A stretch of DNA of 42,549 nucleotides from Sulfobacillus benefaciens (GTDB lineage Bacteria > Bacillota > Sulfobacillia > Sulfobacillales > Sulfobacillaceae). The position numbers and the translations under genes were made by a program. Positions within the stretch are counted from its first letter, which is position 1; the number at the start of each line of letters is the position of its first letter. The DNA is taken from assembly GCA_003023725.1 (NCBI GenBank), contig PXYT01000031.1, positions 1 to 42,549 of the forward strand, given 5' to 3'. A model generated the notes under the pieces. The model searched no databases. It was not told where the DNA came from and saw only the letters and a list, made by a program, of their open reading frames with translations. Shown here piece after piece: positions 35,101 to 42,549 of this stretch.

Positions 35101-36803
35101 CGGGAGACCCTCAGGCCGCGTGGACATGGCGGCAATTGCATGATGAGCTCGAGAAACGGGGCCAAACGTCCATGGACGAGTTGCAGCGTCAAATTGCGGA
35201 GAGGACAGAACATCTGCGCGAAATTACCGGACAACTTATTGAAAAGAAAGCCTGGAGAGAGCAGGTGCAACGCACCACGCTCCCCCAACGCCAGGCATTG
35301 CAGGGCTGGAAACAACTAATGCGGAAAATAGGGAAAGGAACGGGTATTCGAGCCCCGCGGTTGCGGGCCGAAGCCAGAAAACTCATGCCCGTGTGCCAAA
35401 GTGCTGTGCCTGTATGGATTATGCCCATGAGCCGTGTGGTTGAGAACTTTGTTCCCGGACAAAATCAGTTTGATGTCGTAGTCATTGATGAAGCCAGCCA
35501 GGCCGATGTTATGGCATTGACAGCTTTGTACTTTGGCCAACAAGTATTGGTGGTTGGCGATGACGAACAAGTGAGCCCCGATGCCGTAGGGCAACGTTTG
35601 GACGAGACTCAGCGGCTCATTGATACTTACCTGGTTGACGTACCCAATGCATCATTGTACGACGGCAAATCGTCAATCTACGATCTCGCTAAAACCAGTT
35701 TTCCGGAAGTGCGCCTCCGAGAGCACTTTAGATGTGTGTCACCCATTATTCAGTTCAGCAATCATTTATCCTACAACGGCGAGATTCGGCCCTTGCGCGA
35801 TGCCAGCCAAGTAATGCGAAAGCCAGCCACAGTAGCCTACCGGGTCGAAGGAACTTCTGCCATTTTCAATGGCACCGTCAACAGAGAAGAAGCTTTCGCG
35901 CTGGTTTCTCTCTTGGTGGCAGCCACCGAACATCCGGCTTACGAGGAAGCCACGTTTGGAGTGATCTCGCTCTTAGGGGATGACCAAGCTTTACTCATTG
36001 ATGATTTAATTCGCAGGCATCTGTCAGCTACAACATATCAAAAACACCTCATTCGCTGCGGAAACTCCGCGCATTTTCAAGGAGACGAACGCGATGTGAT
36101 GTTTCTTTCCATGGTATATAGCCCCGGAGAAAATGGGCCCTTGCGTAGGCTATCAGACCCAGATAACCGCACACGCAAGCGATATAATGTCGCCGCCAGT
36201 CGGGCACGAGACCAAATGTTGGTCATTCATTCGGTGGATCCATTGAACGATTTGAAGGAAGATGACTTGCGCAGAAAGCTAATTTTGCATGCTCAGAACC
36301 CGCACCAGTTTGATCGGAACCTGGACTCCCTCGCACAACGCACTGAATCGGAATTTGAACGGCAAGTCCTACAGCGTCTTGTCGAATCCGGGTATCGGGT
36401 GACGCCCCAATGGAAGGTGGGCGCCTACCGCATCGATATGGTGGTTGAGGGAAGCGGAAGACGCTTAGCAATCGAATGCGACGGAGATCGGTGGCATCCA
36501 TGGGATAAGTGGGACGACGATATGGCTCGCCAAGCCATCCTAGAACGGCTCGGTTGGCGCTTTGTTCGGATTCGCGGCACTCAATTCTTCCGTAACCCGG
36601 ACGCCACAATGCGCCTTGTGTTTGAGCGGTTGGAATCGGAGCATATCGCCCCTGAAGCCAACAACCGTATTTCAGATACCCAGGCTCACCAGGTAGCCGA
36701 AGTTAAAGGACAATTGGAACAAGAGAACGAGATTCGCGACTGGATCATTCAACGGTCTGCAGAACTTCGGCGGAAGTGGTTGGCTGAAGAGTCTCCGGGA
36801 TGA
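32196..36803 (+). CDS. SF1 helicase fused to a PD-(D/E)XK (DUF559/MTES_1575-like) nuclease; candidate defence protein
   Basis: The 1535-residue protein has an N-terminal region of about 390 residues that I do not recognise. A Upf1/AAA_11-type SF1 helicase follows: Walker A QGPPGTGKTHT at about 404-414, motif Ia (VTSHTAKALRVL), then after some 680 mostly helical residues Walker B VVIDEAS near 1095, VVGDDEQVSP near 1118, and the C-terminal AAA_12-like part ending RKRYNVAASRAR. The last 150 residues form an endonuclease domain: ESEFERQVLQRLVESGY, YRIDMVV and LAIECDGDRWH (Asp ... Glu-x-Asp), then ERLGWRFVRIRG. It is a single gene in an accessory area. Family members with this fusion are found in defence islands; activity here is inferred. 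Confidence 0.82.
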   Translation: MEVVSGLGSGEARRKMKQVYEYLQELYRLKNPIKTRLDQQLWSLNLGTLPQTPWIALATRENEPDDTNVGLEDITQEPEDLPPLLRVSRPQLIAAPEPPAILTDWLHEGWHLPDWTPGYFEERQVPDSTNEDDIQTVRFEHDFRRPQAFQEWLEEWSAWAELEKPLQAALVIYEKLYNLYNQIEREAEQVELVLGSGMLTWTLSSSGLSRSIHHPVLLQRVQLRFNPAVPEFTVVETDRGPELYSSLLRILPEIRATAISELLSDLDEHGYHPLGTSETDTFLTQIVTQISPHGQFYRDTPSLGDKTVPIITRQPVLFLRQRNMGFALALERILVDLDHANILPTAVLNLMGVESNNILRPSPNKPEILDVNGDDDRVLFSKESNAEQLQIALRLDEYGAVLVQGPPGTGKTHTIANLLGHLLAQGKSVLVTSHTAKALRVLRDKVAPSLQPLCVSVLENDQESRKQMESSVDAIAERLSTLHDAELAHEASLLSRQRSLLLHEIRDLRKNLRQARQEEYAPIIVAGESFDPAQAARLVRAKEEYDSWIPGPVDLAQPLPLSIGELAELYASNIEIDPLFEQEWHRTLPDPKQIPSVRHFQELIDRLNELQGTDIAYRQNMWKNPKASAMSDQDQEIVNLRAQLSSVGELLAEKDPWQNAVMEAGLEGWGLRTTWENFLHEIDAVHHQFVDAQPLLMQYDVHIDNDILLDQSSRVATELLKYAQRGAKLTFFNRLLKPEWRRFQEKVTVNNHPPSEPEHFEAIQLTIELQHSRLRLKERWHRHITLAGGPPADALGDRPEEAAFQFTYRITRYLNWFRDEWTPLQRKLEQHGLNVEALWHDTPEVLGNHAQLQRLSVLIREILPPVVDAHINRILSHKVFDEFEVIHSQLRKALDAAPGSLILKNLYDAATARNLEEYRLAVNELVKFHRTAHLLERRQELLSKLEAVAPKWAANIRTRSEKHALGVIPGDPQAAWTWRQLHDELEKRGQTSMDELQRQIAERTEHLREITGQLIEKKAWREQVQRTTLPQRQALQGWKQLMRKIGKGTGIRAPRLRAEARKLMPVCQSAVPVWIMPMSRVVENFVPGQNQFDVVVIDEASQADVMALTALYFGQQVLVVGDDEQVSPDAVGQRLDETQRLIDTYLVDVPNASLYDGKSSIYDLAKTSFPEVRLREHFRCVSPIIQFSNHLSYNGEIRPLRDASQVMRKPATVAYRVEGTSAIFNGTVNREEAFALVSLLVAATEHPAYEEATFGVISLLGDDQALLIDDLIRRHLSATTYQKHLIRCGNSAHFQGDERDVMFLSMVYSPGENGPLRRLSDPDNRTRKRYNVAASRARDQMLVIHSVDPLNDLKEDDLRRKLILHAQNPHQFDRNLDSLAQRTESEFERQVLQRLVESGYRVTPQWKVGAYRIDMVVEGSGRRLAIECDGDRWHPWDKWDDDMARQAILERLGWRFVRIRGTQFFRNPDATMRLVFERLESEHIAPEANNRISDTQAHQVAEVKGQLEQENEIRDWIIQRSAELRRKWLAEESPG

Positions 36804-37162
36804 CACGTTTGACGTCAAGATTTTTAGTGCAATAAATAGAGAAACTGATTTAGGGCGACCGTGGGTCAAGAGCCGATCGCCTCCGTCAGCCAAATCCAAG
36901 TGGCCCCTGGCGTTGGCATCGGCACAGGCGGGGAACGGTAGCGCTGTGTTGAAAGATAAGGAGGAATTTGCCAGGCACAAGCCTCATCGCGGTCGTTGGC
37001 TCTATTGAATTGCCTTGATGGCAAATCATTTCCGCCCATCGGGGCCGCAAATCATCACCACCTTCGCATCGAATCCGTGTGGCTCAATTCGGTTCCACAA
37101 CAAGTGGATTCGAGCGGACAAGTGACTAGGTATAACGTTTGGCAGCGCAACCGAACGTACGT
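36804..37162. other. Gene-free gap after the helicase-nuclease gene
   Basis: The 359 bases show no gene or strong terminator. Open frames crossing it overlap neighbours on the opposite strand and have no ribosome binding site. Confidence 0.5.
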
Positions 37163-37804
37163 TCAACCGAAGAACAAGGGCCAGTCAATCTTTGCAACTA
37201 ATGTGCGTGCTTCTTGGAAATGTGCTGCAATAGCTACCGTCACACTAGTTCCCGACTCTTGGCGTGTACACAAAAGACCCCAAGATGTCGGCTGTACACG
37301 CAATTTTGTCGACGGGTTTGCGGTTGGCCGTGAAATAGCCACGATTAATGCCGAAGACCCTGACGCGGCGATAATCGAACCGAATCCCTGTGTCGTAGCC
37401 GGCATCGACAAAGTTCCGAAAGATTGCCGTGAAGCACTATTCGTGAAGAGAAGAGGGTGTTTAGAAGACATCGACGATTGGTGATAATGCAGTTCCATGG
37501 AATTAGTCATTCTCCACGTTTTGGGAGTCTCTTGCGTCAAGTTAATAACGTGAAGGGATTGAGGCGACATGGCTACAACGGTAATGTGATGAGACCATGG
37601 CACGAGAAATCGAATAGGAGGAAGCGGAGACAGAGACATCAAGGGCTTTCCGACGGCCGCAGGAATTGAGGCATGGACGGTCGGCACGTAAGGATGACGA
37701 TTAAGCGTCGGTTGATTGGAAGCACCATGGAATTGATTGCCATATCCCAAGAATGTTACTAATCCCAACATTATCATTATACGCCACGCCCAGTTACGAA
37801 TCAT
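37163..37804 (-). CDS. Secreted protein of unknown function
   Basis: The 213-residue protein begins with a signal peptide or membrane anchor (MIRNWAWRIMIMLGLVTFLGYG). The mature part is rich in Ser, Thr and Pro with no recognised domain (PLPPIRFLVPWSHHITVVAM; GFGSIIAASGSSALIVAIS). GGGAG stands four bases before ATG 37804. A short fragment-like ORF lies 15 bases upstream. Function is unknown. Confidence 0.6.
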   Translation of the reverse strand: MIRNWAWRIMIMLGLVTFLGYGNQFHGASNQPTLNRHPYVPTVHASIPAAVGKPLMSLSPLPPIRFLVPWSHHITVVAMSPQSLHVINLTQETPKTWRMTNSMELHYHQSSMSSKHPLLFTNSASRQSFGTLSMPATTQGFGSIIAASGSSALIVAISRPTANPSTKLRVQPTSWGLLCTRQESGTSVTVAIAAHFQEARTLVAKIDWPLFFG

Positions 37805-37819
37805 CTGACTCCCTTCCCC

Positions 37820-38062
37820 TCATCGACGGCAAAGCTCAATCTGATACCATGTAAAACAGACTTCATTCGTTCGAGGTTTTGCTGCCATTCCCGTCCCCAC
37901 TTGATATGCCGAACCCCAAATCGGATACCTGACCTGATAAGATGATACGTCATAGATCGGGTAGGCTACCAATTCATACATTTTCCCCGCAGAAACCCAC
38001 ACGGACGCGCTGGCATCGACTTCATTGGAAGAGTTCCGCGGATGAGAACAGTTGCAGCGCAC
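37820..38062 (-). CDS. Short hypothetical protein or gene fragment
   Basis: The frame of 80 residues has protein-like text (GKMYELVAYPIYDVSSYQVRYPI; GTGMAAKPRTNEVCFTWYQIEL) and a GGAGG directly against a GTG start at 38062, too close to be ideal. It lacks a signal peptide although its composition suits an exported domain, so it may be the 3' remnant of a longer gene. It ends 15 bases before the secreted-protein gene. Confidence 0.35.
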   Translation of the reverse strand: MRCNCSHPRNSSNEVDASASVWVSAGKMYELVAYPIYDVSSYQVRYPIWGSAYQVGTGMAAKPRTNEVCFTWYQIELCRR

Positions 38063-38483
38063 CTCCTAAACAAACTCTCCAGAAATAGGGGGAAATAATA
38101 AAACAGAAATTATGGAGCCACCGAACCACTTTCCTTCGCTGCCTCAGTGTTAGATGCCGGTTCGGGACTGGTAACCGTCAGGGAGGCCGCTGGTGCTGTG
38201 AGATCTGCTTCAATGCCTTGTGAATTTCCGGCCTCTTCCCCACAGCTGTCATCTGTCTCTTAGGAATAGGCTTTCCTGCCTTAGCATCAGTAAACTGGTC
38301 TCAAGTCGCGTTCCCGGTCACGGCGCGGTGGCGCGACTCGGATGGGGATTTGCCCACTTAATATTTGAGGCTGCATGGAACCATACCCCCGCCAACGCAA
38401 TCATCACCGCCACTCTTCTTGTTCTGAAACAGTGTCGCAGCATTGTTTTTCCGCCCCGATCTTTAGGGCCCATGAGTTTCTGA
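38063..38483. other. Region with broken coding traces
   Basis: Minus-strand frames between about 38110 and 38260 read like protein (for example EADLTAPAASLTVTSPEPAS) but have no start codon, pointing to degraded sequence. No intact gene is seen. Confidence 0.35.
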
Positions 38484-39014
38484 TCACTCGGTAAATTCAT
38501 CCGCAAGAACGGAGTACATAAAGGAGTTCTGCCATTTTCCTTTTGCATAGAAATGTTCTCGCAACGTCCCTTCTTTTTTCATTCCAAGTTTCTCCATGAC
38601 TCTCGCCGAGGCCGTATTCTCTGGTCTGCAAGTCGCAAAAATTCGGTGCAGATGGATCTCGCAGAGACCGTATTGACATAACGAATACGCAGCCTCCGTT
38701 GCGAATCCCCGTCCCCAAAATGTCCTATTGAGACAATATCCCAAAGAGGCTTGGGAATGTTCTTCTAAATGCAGTCCGCATACGCCAATCAAGGATCCGT
38801 CCCCTTTGAGCGTAATGGCGACTTCATAGACTTTTCGCGGCGTCTGTCCCTGCGTGGAGATTATGTGGTGAACATAAGCCTTGGTGTCATCCTCGGAGTT
38901 GGGCCCCCACTCCATGAATTTTACGAGGTCGGCATCCGCAGCATAAAGGTGGATGGCCTGCCAATCATCGATGACAAGCTCCCGAAGAATCAGCCGTTCC
39001 GTTTCCAATACCAT
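38484..39014 (-). CDS. GNAT-family N-acetyltransferase (RimJ/RimL-like)
   Basis: The 176-residue protein starts MVLETERLILRELVIDDW, the standard opening of RimJ/RimL-type acetyltransferases. It has the acetyl-CoA loop region (LGYCLNRTFWGRGFATEAA) and the C-terminal HRIFATCRPENTASARVMEKLGMKKEG segment, seen here in parts, that defines the family. It would transfer acetyl from acetyl-CoA to an N-terminal or amine substrate that cannot be named. AAGGAG precedes ATG 39014 by ten bases; a GTG at 39020 is the alternative. Confidence 0.9.
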   Translation of the reverse strand: MVLETERLILRELVIDDWQAIHLYAADADLVKFMEWGPNSEDDTKAYVHHIISTQGQTPRKVYEVAITLKGDGSLIGVCGLHLEEHSQASLGYCLNRTFWGRGFATEAAYSLCQYGLCEIHLHRIFATCRPENTASARVMEKLGMKKEGTLREHFYAKGKWQNSFMYSVLADEFTE

Positions 39015-39921
39015 GTACACTCGTCTCCTTGCTCTTTAATCGTGTTGGGGCGATCCCGAGATCGAACCGAAAGCTCGACTTTTCCCCCTGTGCTCATTTA
39101 TTGCCAGTATCCATCACGGAAACTTTGGTCAATGAATGAAACCGCCGTGCGAATCAAAAATTTGGAGATGTAACCGGATGGGTCTCACGGCCGAGGGTCG
39201 TATGGTCAACAAAAAACGTAGAAGGGATTAAACTCTGTTGTGAACTCCGCATAACATATGCCGGCTACAATGGCGTTGCCTTCCGTACTAAACAAATTGG
39301 CCTAATTCACGAGTGAGAATGTCGGAAGGCCAGAGTCTGTGCCGCAATCTCTTGGCATGTTCTTGGTTGACTAGACCACTACCTTGCAGCCCCGGATCAT
39401 TGCATGGACAAGGATAAGGGATCAACACAAATTTTAGCAAAACGGGCCAAGTGAATAAAAACCACATTCAAACCGAGGCCCCCGATCACGGTAACGTATA
39501 ATGAAAATGGGAATTTGTGGACACTTAATTGGGCTGGAAGTTGAAATAACCCGTACTCAAAGTACAGATGTTCATAGAAACCTCGTCACCGGTACGGTAG
39601 TCTCTAACGAAAGAATAAAGGCGGCAGATCCGGATGACGAGTGATAACGCCAAGCTCCGCTCGCGGGATGGACAACGGCGCATGTGTGGAGCGACCTACC
39701 CATGGCAGAAGACTTCATGGACCCATGTGCCAATGCCTAGCGAACGTTTGTGAACGTCAGTGGACAGGGGGGAGGGGGGGCGCAATAATCTTAGGCGGAG
39801 CTAAGGCACTACGCCCGGAGAGCTTTGTGACACCGACCGTAATTGCAGAATTCAGCCATGGCCCGCCAGTTTCCGGGAATCTCATGATATTGCCCATAAA
39901 TCCATGAAAGTTGGAACGCGA
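39015..39921. other. Long gene-poor region
   Basis: No supported gene in about 900 bases. A TATAAT occurs at 39496-39501 without a good -35. A G-rich run (six and seven G separated by one A) occurs at about 39767-39780. The frame at 39641-39907 has no ribosome binding site and a Gly/Arg-rich translation. Confidence 0.5.
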
Positions 39922-40497
39922 ATGAACATCCATCAATTGATTTTCTGGTTGCTGTATGTCGTCTGGCTGGGGATGGAATTCATTGTCATCATGCACGCCC
40001 GCCGGCTCCGCAAAAAGCAATCCGGATCGTCCACCAAAGCCGATAAGGGCTCCATCTGGTTCATAGTCATCGGGATGTACATATTGATTGCTATTGCGTT
40101 TTTCCTATCGGTTCAGGGTCTGGGATTGATGCCCGGGTGGGTTCCCTACCTCGGCAATGTGATCATGGCTTTTGGCATCTTCATGCGGTATGGCGCAATC
40201 ACGCAACTGGGACGCTTCTTTTCCACGACGGTGCAAGTGGCATCAGATCAGACGGTGATTCATTCCGGATGGTACCGGCTTGTCCGCCACCCGGCATATA
40301 CCGGAGGATGGCTCATTGCCGTCGGACTGGGTGTGGGACTGGACACGTGGATCGGCACCCTGATCATCGCAGTGGGCCTATTTGCGATTTATGCCTACCG
40401 CATTTCCGTGGAAGAGCAGGCGCTTGTGGCGCATCTGGGCACAGCCTATAGAGACTACCGGCGGCACACATGGCGGATGTTTCCGGGCGCATGGTGA
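39922..40497 (+). CDS. Isoprenylcysteine carboxyl methyltransferase (ICMT/PEMT)-family membrane protein
   Basis: The 191-residue protein has four or five transmembrane segments and the C-terminal ICMT signature: SGWYRLVRHPAYTGGWLIAVG followed by RISVEEQALVAHLGTAYRDYRR, where SAM and substrate bind at the membrane. Bacterial members methylate various small or lipid substrates; the substrate here is unknown. The start could be ATG 39904 or 39922; the second is preferred as a better fit to the membrane N-terminus, but neither has a strong ribosome binding site. The stop overlaps the next gene (ATGGTGA). Confidence 0.82.
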   Translation: MNIHQLIFWLLYVVWLGMEFIVIMHARRLRKKQSGSSTKADKGSIWFIVIGMYILIAIAFFLSVQGLGLMPGWVPYLGNVIMAFGIFMRYGAITQLGRFFSTTVQVASDQTVIHSGWYRLVRHPAYTGGWLIAVGLGVGLDTWIGTLIIAVGLFAIYAYRISVEEQALVAHLGTAYRDYRRHTWRMFPGAW

Positions 40498-41210
40498 GAC
40501 GTCTGGATCCACACGTGAAAGCTCATAAACCGTTTTTCCCGGTCACACAATCGTCAAGAGGCCGTGTTCTGATCACCATGCTTTCTTTGGTTTTTATTAT
40601 CATCGCCGCCACGCTGTGGCCGGCGAGTCCCGGGCGCTGGTTTTGGGTTCCGGCTCTGGTCGGTCACTTGGTCATGGTCATCGTCGGCTATCTGGTCTGG
40701 ATCAGCACGGGAGTGCCCCGCCCACCACTCACCATACGGCCCCGATCCCCGCGAGCTTTTTTTCGCGTGGCAACCATCCTCGGCCTCGTCGTAATAGGGC
40801 TCACCGTGATGAGTCCTTCTAGCGGCCAGTTTCTGTGGTACCGCCATGGCATCGTCGCCCTGGTGGCATGGATCCTCTTTCAGAGCGTAATTGTCGGCTG
40901 GACAGAAGAATTCTATTTCCGCGGTGTGATCCAAGAGGTGCTGAGCCAGACCATATCCTCCAGGCCGTTCTTGGGAATTCCGGCATTCGTCTGGCTGAGT
41001 GCCGGTTTGTTTGGTTTGGCCCATCTCGTCAACCTGGATTCCCAGCCACTCCTCACGACCCTGATGCAAGTGTTAACAGCCTCAAGCCTCGGCCTTGTGT
41101 TTGGCCAATATTACCATAAAACGCAGGATTTAGCCGGAACTGCATGGCTCCACAACCTCTTCGACGGCGTGGTGACAATCCTGCCGTGGCTTTTCGTACT
41201 GATCAAATAG
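40491..41210 (+). CDS. CPBP-family intramembrane metalloprotease (CAAX protease-like)
   Basis: The 239-residue polytopic protein carries the three CPBP/ABI motifs: EE-x3-R in TEEFYFRGV (E139/E140), F-x3-H in FGLAHLVN, and HN-x3-(D/N) in HNLFDG. These are the metal-binding and catalytic residues of Rce1-like proteases. Many bacterial members serve in bacteriocin self-immunity or protein maturation; the target is unknown. ATG 40491 overlaps the stop of the ICMT-like gene, so the two are translated together, an interesting echo of the eukaryotic CAAX-processing pair Rce1 and Icmt. Confidence 0.88.
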   Translation: MVRRLDPHVKAHKPFFPVTQSSRGRVLITMLSLVFIIIAATLWPASPGRWFWVPALVGHLVMVIVGYLVWISTGVPRPPLTIRPRSPRAFFRVATILGLVVIGLTVMSPSSGQFLWYRHGIVALVAWILFQSVIVGWTEEFYFRGVIQEVLSQTISSRPFLGIPAFVWLSAGLFGLAHLVNLDSQPLLTTLMQVLTASSLGLVFGQYYHKTQDLAGTAWLHNLFDGVVTILPWLFVLIK

Positions 41211-41569
41211 CCATGGTGAGGAACCTTTCATCACAGAAGACCGATTATCCCTCACAAAAACTTGCCTAACCTTTCGGCAGTCCATTGGCATAACACAAAA
41301 TCGAGTGCAACAGCCCCACCGTGCGTTCGTGATGCGTAGCCTAGGAACGACAACAACCCCACCTTCCGGACGCCAAAGTTTGACATGGGGATCGGATCCA
41401 TTCGTGCCGGGATAATCAACCCAAATCATTTTGGTCGGGAGGTGTGTACTAATGCACTGCCCCGGTTAGCCCTTAAGACTTCAATTCAGAGGTTGATAAC
41501 CGGAGGCAGCACGACGACAAGCCAGTCCATGTTTTGCAAGAATCAGGCGAGTCCACACGGCGGTGTCGA
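41211..41569. other. Gene-free convergent gap
   Basis: The 359 bases lie between convergent genes. A minus-strand frame at 41130-41429 overlaps the protease gene and has no ribosome binding site. No clear terminator is seen. Confidence 0.45.
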
Positions 41570-42145
41570 TTAGTTGGCTGCTGGGACCGGGTACCACTGC
41601 AATAGCGATGTGTCAAAGACACTGGTGTTAAGCGGATATCCGTATCGGTATAGCTCTCTCCCGGTCTTTGACAGGGCAATGGGCCGCAGATGATTCAATC
41701 CGATCATGCGGTTCCACGAAAAGATCAGAGGTTTATTGAGTTCAACCGTTTTTCTTTGCCGGGAACCAGAAGGTCCGACCGCAATGTAGGCAATAGCGGG
41801 GTCAGAAACTTTCACAGCAACCACCGTAGCTTGTTGGCGGCCCCCATCCCCCGTGTAGCTCATCCAGCCAACAGTATGGACGGGCCCGGTCCGTTCGGGG
41901 CCGACGACGGAATTGGCCGGATTCCGCCAAAGAATCACGCTCCGTGACACTAAAGCCGTGCGCGAGCCCTTAGGTGTATTGAGCAGGAGCACTCGTCCCC
42001 AAGGGTAAGAGACGACCCCAAACTCATGGACGCTTGGCCCATCGTTCACCTTGGCGGCTGCCAATGGAGTCAGTCGATAACCGGCAAACCAAGCACCCAG
42101 CAGCACACAGACTGTGCCGATCCCGGCCCACATACGCAGTGGCAT
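41570..42145 (-). CDS. Membrane-anchored exported protein of unknown function
   Basis: The 191-residue protein has an N-terminal signal anchor (MPLRMWAGIGTVCVLLGAWFAG) and a beta-rich extracellular part without a recognised domain (VVSYPWGRVLLLNTPKGSR; RTGPVHTVGWMSYTGDGG). GAGGG stands six bases before ATG 42145. Upstream lies an RNA segment that can form two competing hairpins. Function is unknown. Confidence 0.65.
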   Translation of the reverse strand: MPLRMWAGIGTVCVLLGAWFAGYRLTPLAAAKVNDGPSVHEFGVVSYPWGRVLLLNTPKGSRTALVSRSVILWRNPANSVVGPERTGPVHTVGWMSYTGDGGRQQATVVAVKVSDPAIAYIAVGPSGSRQRKTVELNKPLIFSWNRMIGLNHLRPIALSKTGRELYRYGYPLNTSVFDTSLLQWYPVPAAN

Positions 42146-42203
42146 AAGATACCCTCATTTCACATTTAATCCCAACTCTACACTCTGGAACGAAAGCTTG
42201 CTG

Positions 42204-42277
42204 CTGGGTGTTGCTGCTCCCAAGCAGCGGCGCCCAGTGTCCCTAATTCTCTCGCCGTCCTCTAGCGAGCAACACCC
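42204..42277 (-). promoter_or_regulatory. Competing hairpins in the leader of the exported-protein gene
   Basis: The segment 42204-42218 (CTGGGTGTTGCTGCT) can pair with 42223-42237 (AGCAGCGGCGCCCAG, using G-U pairs). Its part GGGTGTTGCT (42206-42215) can instead pair perfectly with AGCAACACCC (42268-42277). The two are mutually exclusive. The block is 60-130 bases upstream of the ATG at 42145, where an attenuator or leader RNA could act. Confidence 0.35.
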
Positions 42278-42549
42278 TAAGTATCATTTTGCCCGTTAGC
42301 ACCTTAGGAGTGCCAATTTCAGAATACATCAACACTCATGCCTGGTTCTGCCGCGATAAGAAAAATCTCTTTACGGGAATTTCGCTCCGTTATACAATCC
42401 GGTTTTGGCCTGAGATGATCGTTCATTTGGGCCACCGTAAAATCTGCATTAGCATCCGCTTGACGGATATGATGACAGCAGCCGATTCATCATAAAATCT
42501 GCTGCCCTCCAAAAACAGTGAGTTGGATTGGAACATATGTTCTTATATT
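42278..42549. other. Right edge of the window
   Basis: No supported gene. A plus-strand frame at 42289-42495 has no ribosome binding site and no recognisable product. Confidence 0.4.

Noticed and set aside
37951-37972. Further CRISPR-repeat-like sequence (CATAGATCGGGTAGGCTACC)
   Set aside because: Only a 9-10 nt core is shared and it lies inside a coding-like frame; likely chance.
39763-39781. G-quadruplex in the G-rich run
   Set aside because: Only two G tracts are present; four are needed for a normal intramolecular quadruplex.
41130-41429. Minus-strand open frame overlapping the CPBP protease gene
   Set aside because: It overlaps a well-supported gene on the other strand and has no ribosome binding site.

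Overview
The window reads as chromosomal DNA of a Gram-positive, Sulfobacillus-like acidophilic Firmicute. This is inferred from the style of the proteins, strong GGAGG-type ribosome binding sites, a type I-B CRISPR system and an oxalate/formate gene set; no rRNA or marker gene is present to prove it.

Region 1 (1-8936): a complete type I-B CRISPR-Cas operon on the minus strand, in the order cas6-cas8b-cas7-cas5-cas3-cas4-cas1-cas2. It runs into a leader (about 29-205) and the first CRISPR repeat, which the left edge of the window cuts at base 1. The array itself lies outside.

Region 2 (9562-25641): an oxalate catabolism island. Two OFA-type MFS transporters could exchange oxalate and formate. 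Frc makes oxalyl-CoA, Oxc decarboxylates it to formyl-CoA, and an NAD-linked formate dehydrogenase oxidises the formate. Two paralogous LysR regulators flank the catabolic genes, and a single-PAS protein sits inside the run. The formate dehydrogenase is the most striking feature. Its catalytic gene is interrupted by an in-frame TGA that has every mark of a selenocysteine codon, including a SECIS-like hairpin with the same spacing as E. coli fdhF. In addition, the alpha subunit is split between two genes at opposite ends of the operon: C-terminal catalytic part, then NuoE-like, then NuoF-like, then N-terminal iron-sulfur part. That order is what a circular permutation of the usual operon would give.

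Region 3 (25642-31447): an accessory stretch with a BNR/Asp-box lipoprotein, a transposase remnant abutting a degenerate copy of the CRISPR repeat, an operon of unrecognised genes of which one is frameshifted, and small ORFs.

Region 4 (32196-36803): a solitary 1535-residue SF1 helicase with a C-terminal PD-(D/E)XK (DUF559/MTES_1575-like) nuclease, a candidate single-gene phage-defence protein.

Region 5 (36804-42549): sparse coding with secreted proteins of unknown function, a GNAT acetyltransferase, a translationally coupled isoprenylcysteine-methyltransferase-like/CPBP-protease pair, and several gene-poor stretches.
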